Assembly (NCBI GenBank): GCA_027627225.1 | Contig: CM051029.1 | Span: 15,707,956-15,771,955, forward strand | DNA: 64,000 nt | Origin: Congeria kusceri | Taxonomy: Eukaryota > Mollusca > Bivalvia > Myida > Dreissenidae | Direction of reading: 5' to 3' | Shown here: in pieces, positions 57,098 through 64,000 of the stretch | How positions within the stretch are numbered: the first letter of the stretch is position 1 | Layout of the letters: each line of letters opens with the position of its first letter | Translations under genes and position numbers: made by a program | The notes under the pieces: model-generated | Databases searched by the model: none | Told to the model about the DNA's origin: nothing | The model's input: the letters and a program-made list of their open reading frames with translations, nothing else

Positions 57098-57392
57098 GGG
57101 GCCGGCTAGCTCAGTCAGTAGATTGCTGGACTGTAAATCCAGGGATTGTGAGTTCGAACTCCAGCCCGGCCACATGATTTGTGTGGGGATTGGTCATGAA
57201 ATTATTTCTACGGCCATTCTCCCCCTACCTTTGATTCAAGTAGGGCAGTTGTCAGTTACTGGCATAAGTATATGCACTTGGTACTGGTAAACCGCTTAGA
57301 TTGGCTAAGCTTGCCCAGGAAAAGTGTGAGTATGTTAACTGACCGCCATTATATGACTAAAATAATTTAAAAAATGGCGAAAAATCCAAACA
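57098..57392 (+). mobile_element. tRNA-derived SINE with Meta-type core, copy 3 (best preserved)
   Basis: The head 'GGCTAGCTCAGTCAGTAGAT' has a paired anticodon stem (CTGGA-CTGTAAA-TCCAG, anticodon GTA) and B box 'GAGTTCGAACTCC'. The core has 'CATTCTCCCCCTACCT' and the tail ends 'ggcgaaaaatcc' plus an AAAC-rich stretch. Confidence 0.85.
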
Positions 57393-57394
57393 AA

Positions 57395-60300
57395 CAAAAC
57401 AAACATTAAATAACTCTCTAGTTTTGTATGACTTAGTAAAAGATGAATGTTATTGCACATTGCAAGTACTAAGCTAGACGCTGAGACAGCATAATTGTTA
57501 TTTTGATTGATGGACTCTAGATAGCATGAAACTGGTAGTACCAGTTCTCGAACCAGGCCAAGACAGATTTACCATTGCCTGGGGATTTTGTTGCAATAGC
57601 ATATTTGAAAACAACAATATAGAACAATATTTCAATCGCTGATACACGACTATATACAACAACACCAGCATAGATTCTATTTGTGAAAATTTACACCTTT
57701 TTATATCAGCTATCATAGCCTATGTAAACTGTCATGGCTGCCTAAAGATAACTGACCTATTCTCCAACTCACCTCTATAAATAAACACATGGTCATGGTC
57801 AGGACTTCACCAGGTTGTTTTAGCGCCCGGGTCCCTTTTAACTTGAACATTCCCTGGGCGCCTTAAATTAGTGTTGCGCTTATAAACTTTATCTTGACTG
57901 AATTAGACGACAGTACCTGCTGTGAAAGCTAATCTGTTGAGTCATACGGGCAGTTTTTCACTCTAGAAACATGTATACCCACTCAACCAAGTCCGTGAAT
58001 GATCAAAGCGAGTGTAACTTCGACGAAAATTTTAACAATTTGCAGTTATTCCTAAGCTGCATCAATCACCGCGAATCCCCGCCCCTGTAGGCGGAGTTTC
58101 ATTAAGCAGGAAAATCGAAATAAGCCAATAGAAACGCTCAGGTTATCTTTGCTATGGAACGATGTTATCATTGACAAATCGGCGCAATCGGCATCCAAAC
58201 ACAAATAACCTCATATTCGCGTCAAAACAAACCCTCGCTCTTTCGTATTTTATCATATCCACACTTATTTATTTAGTAAATTTAATAACTACAATGAAAA
58301 AAAAATCTGCGAAAATCATTCTAATTACGCTAATATGAAGTCGTTATCGGAAAAGCCTATCCAGTGTTACTGTTGTAGTTTCTTAAAAAAAAGCTGTCTT
58401 GTTTTACATGCATGCCACGTAAAACCCAGGTTTTCTACAAAAGAGCGCTAAATGTCTGCTGACAACTACGACGTCGCGTTCCACGTGTGGAAAGCGTGCG
58501 TGTACGGACCATGTGCTTTACTAACATTTGATGCGCGTAGGCACGACGTGCACGAGGAAACTTTCCCACCATTTTGCAGAACAAAGCATGTATTATATAA
58601 ATGTATAATTTTAATAAAGATCTTTACAATTCACCAATTATCCAATCAGTACTATGTTCAAAAGTTGTAACGATTAAAACAGTGTTAAAAAACTACACGC
58701 ATGCCCATATGAACATAATTGATCAAACAAAAAAATGCTCCATAAGTAGATAGAATGTAACCTAAATATTTGGGAACGATGAGAATAGGCGGTTTGAACA
58801 TGACATCACTATGCGAAAGGGATGCGCACTGGACATAAACATCCGGAAAATATTAGCTCCTTCGGTTTCGCAACAAAATTCACGCCCGATGCTTTTAAAA
58901 GGCTCGAGGTATACCAACGGAGATGTTTTGTTTATTTCATTTCGTTTAAACGTTTACAAAAAATGAAAAGCTGTTTGCCTTAATTTTAAGAGCTAAAACG
59001 CACCAGATAACGTCATTTGACACATGCCGCGAAAAAAAATTCCACATAGGGAGGGTCCCTAACTCGCCCCTCTCGGGACCGGGGTGCCTGAAAAAAATCC
59101 TGGGGAAGGGCCTGATGGTGTATGACATGATTATCACATGTCTTTTAGAAGCAGCTGATAAGGGAGCGCTTAGGGAAGTTTTCTTGAAAAATTTTCTTTT
59201 TGTTTTACGACATAATGACATAATGCATGTATGTGAGATGCTTAAAAAAGTCATATTTTTTATCACATTTAACAAACAAAATTTTTTAATAGTAAATATT
59301 CGAGCTGCAATGATTCTCTCGACGATCAATAAATCGATTGTAAATGGCCCGATTAGATTTTGTTGATACTAAATCTACCAGTTTCGACTCGATTCTCTTT
59401 CAAATATTATTTCATAGATGGTTTGTCATAAAACTGTTAATTAAAATTATGGTGTTTGTGTACTTTTATTATGTAAATTGATCATGGCATCATGGTTGTT
59501 GTTATACTGAACACGTGAAACATCACCATATTTACAATGGAATTAATAAGGCCAAAATTAAAATTAACTTTGTTTGCCATTGCCTACCTACCCGATGAAA
59601 CAGTTCCGACTCAAAAGTTTTTTCTTTGTTAAATCAAACCATTTTTTTAAATTCCGAAAAATCTAATTTGGGGGGGGGTTAAATAAAAGCTTGCTCTTCT
59701 TTCATTTCGGTCGTTTGCCATTGGGTTAATAACTGTATCAGCTAGACCCTTGCTTATAATGTGCCACATCAAAATGAAATTCAAGTAATGTTTTATCAAA
59801 CCTGTGAAAGCTCGCATTATATCAACAGACATCTAGGGATTTAGCTAAAGCGGAATGGCAGGGCGGCGTCGCGCTTTCACTCTTCTCAGTTGTAACAGGT
59901 GTTATAGTCAACGACTGTATTTTTTACAGATTTTATTGTTTGTTCAAATTGGAAGTATGATTGCGCGGTAATTAGGAATTGATGCAATGATTGTTTTAAT
60001 GAAATAACTATGAATTTAATATGAAATAAATATGAAAATATAACTAAAAAAAACACACACATAATAATGAAATGAAAAGTAAGGACTGCTAAATATTATA
60101 TGAATATTATAATTAATTTAATAATATTAATAAATAATAATAATAAATTAATAATTAAAAAAAATAAATAATATATATATCAATAATTATTATAACCCTG
60201 CCCATTTTCGCGCAAGGCCCCCCTGCCCCCTTTTTCAGGCCCCCCTTCCATTTTTTTAGTCTGGTTAAATCCCTAGACATCTGATTATATTTTCAAAGCA

Positions 60301-60930
60301 AGGTCAGTGTTATGTGCTATACTTTGAAGCTAAATGGATCATTAATAAATTTGCATTGTTTTTTTCCAAAAAAAAAATTGCCTACCTACCTACCTTACCA
60401 TCAACCTTGGGTAGGCAATGGCAAATAAACAATTTTTTAAGGTAAGCCTAATAAAAATTAAAAATGTGTACTATATCGCAAATCATGAAACATGAATATG
60501 CAGAAAAAAGCCTGTAAATCCATGGCTTAATCGTTGCATCTCTAGTAAATATAAGTTTTTGAAGCATCTTTCGAATAACTGTTTGCCAAGTGCACAGGTG
60601 GTTACCACATAATCTAATGACGTCAATGCACTTTGGTAAAACAAAATGTTCGAGAATAGGTACGGTACCGGTGTTGTTGTTTTCCAGTCCTTTGTGAATG
60701 AAAAAATGCACAGTAATACCAAATTTTGTGAAAATAAGATTTCAACCTATTTTGTATGTAGTTATTCTATAAGGGTTAAATTACACGATGTAGCCAATTT
60801 TAATTGAATTTGAACATATTGTATGCTTTTAGTCTAGTCAAAATCTTAGTCTAGAAGAAAACCTTTGCTTGGAATAAAAACAAAGCAGACAAAAGGTCAA
60901 ACTTAAACTCGCCAAATGTGAATTTTGATT
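57395..60930. other. Intergenic, no gene supported
   Basis: Short open frames here look random. A low-complexity AAT-rich tract lies at 60030-60185. Paired 'cattgcctacctaccc' and 'gggtaggcaatggcaaa' (59578, 60410) may bound an ~850-bp repeat. Confidence 0.4.
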
Positions 60931-60954
60931 GAAAATTTGTGAAAATTTGATTGA

Positions 60955-61300
60955 AAATTTGTGAAAAAATGATACTTTTTACTTTGTGTATGGGGATTTG
61001 TGAAAAAATGATACTTTTTACTTCGTGTATGGGGATTTGTGAAAAAATGATACTTTTTACTTCGTGTATGGGGATTTGTGATAAAATGATACTTTACTTC
61101 GTGTATGGGGATTTGTGAAAAAATGATACTTTTTACTTCGTGTATGGGGATTTGTGAAAAAATGATACTTTTTACTTCGTGTATGGGGATTTGTGAAAAA
61201 ATGATACTTTTTACTTCGTGTATGGGGATTTGTGAAAAAATGATACTTTTTACTTCGTGTATGGGGATTTGTGAAAAAATGATACTTTTTACTTCGTGTT
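60955..61300. repeat. 39-bp minisatellite (GATACTTTTTACTTCGTGTATGG...)n
   Basis: About eight near-identical copies of 'gatactttttacttcgtgta' + 'tggggatttgtgaaaaaat'. Homogeneity suggests recent expansion. Confidence 0.93.
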
Positions 61301-61429
61301 ACGGTGTATGAGCCTTTATTTTGGCCCTAAATTGGCTTGGACAAAAACACTGCTTACAGTATATGATATATATCAGAAATACTAAGAAATATATGTTTTG
61401 CAGAAAGTAGGTTTAATTGAACTAAGTTT

Positions 61430-61640
61430 TGCTTGATATACATGTATTACTAATTGGCTTGATATACATGTATTACTAATTGGCTTGATATATATGTAAT
61501 ACTAATTGGCTTGATATACATGTATTACTAATTGGCTTGATATACATGTATTACTAATTGGCTTGATATACATGTATTACTAATTGGCTTGATATACTTG
61601 TATTACTAATTGGCTTGATATACATGTATTACTAATTCAA
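61430..61640. repeat. 26-bp minisatellite (ATTGGCTTGATATACATGTATTACTA)n
   Basis: Eight near-identical copies of 'ttggcttgatatacatgtat' + 'tactaa' end 38 bp before a candidate exon acceptor. Confidence 0.93.
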
Positions 61641-61678
61641 GATAACCTGATAAACACCATGCTATTTATTTTTTCTAG

Positions 61679-61843
61679 GGCATCACTTCTGGGAAAATAC
61701 TGTGTGGAACTTGATGTACCAGCAGCAGTAAAGTCAAAAGCAATAAAATTATGGAATGAAGTTAGCAGTGAACAAGACAGTGAAACTGTCAGTGCAGAAC
61801 AATGGATCCCAGTTGTTATTTATGTTGCTGTAATAGAATCAAG
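61679..61843 (+). CDS. Candidate internal coding exon of an unidentified gene
   Basis: The segment is open for 165 nt between a strong acceptor (atttattttttctag|GG) and donor (TCAAG|GTAAAA), phase 2 to 2. The peptide includes 'ASLLGKYCVELDVPAAVKSK' and 'SAEQWIPVVIYVAVIESR'. Its helix pattern 'L..YC..L..P..V...A' followed by 'A..IY.A' weakly recalls a cyclin-box/TFIIB-type fold. I do not recognise the gene and found no neighbouring exon. Confidence 0.5.
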
Positions 61844-61934
61844 GTAAAATTTGTATTAAAATTCATTCAAATTTCTCATTGACATGATTAAAAGCGGCCA
61901 AAAGCTATGAAGAAAGCAGAATATTTCATGCGAT

Positions 61935-62028
61935 AAATGAGCGCTTGAATTCGGCTAGTTTGTCTGCTTAAATGCCTTGTCATTTAAGCAGACAAACTAG
62001 CAGAATTCAAGCGCCCATTTTTCGTCCA
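61935..62028. repeat. Long hairpin, ~40-bp arms, 6-nt loop
   Basis: 'GCGCTTGAATTCGGCTAGTT' + 'TGTCTGCTTAAATG' pairs with 'CATTTAAGCAGACA' + 'AACTAGCAGAATTCAAGCGC' with about one unpaired base pair. It lies ~90 bp downstream of the candidate exon donor. Confidence 0.88.
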
Positions 62029-62029
62029 A

Positions 62030-64000
62030 GGCACCTAGCGACGAGCTTTCATACTGATGTCTGCCAAGCGCTATAAAGTTCAGTGTATTGATATAAAAAC
62101 TTATATAATTGCACATTTATATGCTTAACGATAATTATGAATAAAACTAATCTTATTTTTTTTTTTTATGAATTGACCTGTACAAACTATGCATGGTTAT
62201 ATGATATGTTGCTGTTTTTTATTGCCTATATTTCCCTATGTAAATATGTTGAGCTGTCGAGCAATGGAGAATAAAAGATATCTATCTGGCCCTCTCCAAA
62301 ATAAGACTTTTGTGATGATCACCTATAATGGTCATGATTGATGCTGATTTTGATGGTGATGGTCAGGCAGTGCTCCAGCTAGGCCTAAATGACAAGGAGC
62401 AGCGCCCTGCCACCCTCGACCCCCGCCCTGCCGCCCTTGACCCCCGCCCTGCCGCCTTTGATCCCGCCCTGCCCTTTTTAATCTCGGTCTTGCCGTATAT
62501 GTCTGTATACATGTATATGTCTGTGTACATGTACTATGCGATGGACAAAACGGATACATGCTGCGACCATTTAATCCCCTGTAAATACCGACCCGTGTAC
62601 GTGTGTATGACGTCACTTATCCCGTCTTTGATAGGGGTAAAGCACTGGCTGATTTTGCCGATCTCGGCTATTGATTCAACCATTTCGTCACTGGACGTAT
62701 CCGTACACAAATTAGTCAATGTATATGCAGATTTTCTGCACCTGGTGAATACACGCACGTTTCCCATAAGGTGTCCGTAACCTTGCAGTATATGATGCGA
62801 ATTTCTAGCAAAACGCGTTTTTATCATGGGAAATTCAATGTGTGTCACCAATGTTTGTATTGTTCGCATCATTAGAAAGTATTACTTAAATGGACTATGG
62901 GCATTTAAGATATATTGTGTCGAACCCACATACCGCTCGTACGCTAATAAACATAAGTTAAACGCTTACCATATTTTATATATAATCATATTTGTTAATC
63001 GAATTTCAATTATCCATCTATAGAAAATCACAAGTATTCCAACATTAAACACAAGGCATCAAATAGTAATTGCATGTAGTTTCCAATTTACGGCACACAA
63101 ACACTAAAACTTTTTAATGTAATTTTCATGTTTGCAGACTACACATTTTACAGCTTTGAGCAGTACTCGTCGAACGGATGTCGGCATTACGTCAAAGGCG
63201 TGTTTTGCACTTCGCTCAAACGTGCAGTTTAATTGAAATCGCGTCAAAGAAATTTTGTTATTGATCAGAATGGGTGTCAGCAAGTCCACGTGTAAATGCC
63301 TAAGTAGTAATTTAATGAACAAAGTTTAAACAGTTGGATTAAATAAGAAATTAATTTTGATTTCAATGCAATTCAAGGTATTTTATGTTTATATACCTAA
63401 ATAGCCATTATGAATTTTAGGTTCTCACATAGATAGTCAAAGCGTGACTGCAAATTAATTTTTCCAAATTTTTTTTATTATGTTGCTCATAAAGTTTAAT
63501 ATTAATTACATATCTCGATGATAAAATCGTGCTGTGCTTCAAACGCGCGAACTATTTGTTGACGTCAGCGACGTCCCGAAATGCTCGTGGGAAGCGTGCG
63601 TGTACAGAAGTTAAACACAATGTTTCATGATGTATATTTTTGACCACAGCCGTGTCCTGTAAAAAAAAGATCAAGTTAAAAACTGCCGATGTGCCGTAAT
63701 GCCAATATAAATGCAGTGGTCTGCTGTGGATGCGGCCTTATAAATGATTTTTCCCCACCAAATTTTCATAAGCGGGTCCGCAGGCGCACACAGTTTAGAA
63801 GTAAATCATTCTGCGTATTTAGCAAAATTTATATCATTGATCGTGACGTCAATTTATAACCAATTTTTTCATTAGAACACTAATTCATTAACGCTTTATC
63901 GGCAGCGCTTGAACAGTTCAGATACAGTAGTATCAATCGATAATTGTACATGCGTTCCACATGCTAAGCGTGAAACACGCTTTTCAGTGATAAACTGCTG
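62030..64000. other. No gene supported
   Basis: A short CCCGCCCTGCC tandem tract is at 62403-62475. An open minus-strand frame at 62534-62872 (112 codons) is unrecognised and probably random. Confidence 0.4.

Noticed and set aside
57098..57172. Functional tRNA-Tyr (anticodon GTA)
   Set aside because: The cloverleaf is imperfect in the T stem and the sequence continues into a SINE core present in other copies.
61105..61311. Repeated 'MGICEKMILFTSC' open frame
   Set aside because: It is a 39-bp minisatellite (13 codons per unit) with no start context or flanking exon.
62328..62872. Overlapping open frames on both strands (150 and 112 codons)
   Set aside because: No recognisable domain or splice context; part of the plus frame is a CCCGCCCTGCC tandem tract. 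Kept only as an unrecognised remark.

Overview
This is a eukaryotic nuclear window, intron-rich and AT-rich, from an animal that is most likely a bivalve mollusc. Two things point there. One is the gene structure: small symmetric exons with GT-AG introns of 0.3-7.4 kb. The other is the repeat landscape: a dimeric inverted element built on 'GGATTAGCCTGTGCAG', tRNA-derived SINEs with a Meta-type core, and 'TGACCTTGACC' / 'GGGGGGCAT' elements, all of which I associate with bivalves. A heterodont such as a dreissenid would fit, but that is inference.

One protein-coding gene dominates. It runs on the minus strand from a start codon at 44594 past the left edge of the window. I resolve 19 coding exons (2590 nt, 863 codons plus one base). 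All 18 splice joins keep the frame, and the conceptual protein has no internal stop. It begins with three calponin-homology (CH) domains (about residues 3-114, 121-218, 222-319), followed by at least five filamin-type Ig repeats and the start of a sixth. Classical filamins have two CH domains. Three CH domains followed by filamin repeats is the layout of Drosophila Jitterbug (Jbug), so I call this a Jbug-type filamin, an actin-binding cytoskeletal scaffold.

Layout: 1-44.7 kb is the gene. Its introns hold TIR elements, SINEs, foldbacks and minisatellites. From 44.7 to 64 kb lies upstream or intergenic DNA. It holds a 2.7-kb satellite of 74-bp monomers with a 15-monomer higher-order period (47.9-50.6 kb), a 913-bp TIR element with a 6-bp target duplication (51.1-52.0 kb), a 'TCAAGGTCA'-bearing tandem repeat (52.9-54.2 kb), a 1.1-kb CACGTC minisatellite (55.2-56.3 kb), an intact-looking SINE (57.1 kb), and one orphan exon-like open segment on the plus strand (61679-61843).

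The two observations I rate highest both concern the filamin gene. (1) At five of its 19 exons, the intron beside the exon contains extra copies of that exon's own edge with its splice site: about 32 copies of a 45-bp donor unit, about 14 diverged copies of an acceptor unit, three extra copies of a 100-bp acceptor unit, and two single duplications. (2) Intron 1, 288-757 bp downstream of the ATG, carries 13 perfect CC(A/T)6GG (SRF CArG-type) boxes. They are spaced at multiples of 21 bp, about two helical turns, in a gene family that is a known SRF/MRTF target in vertebrates.
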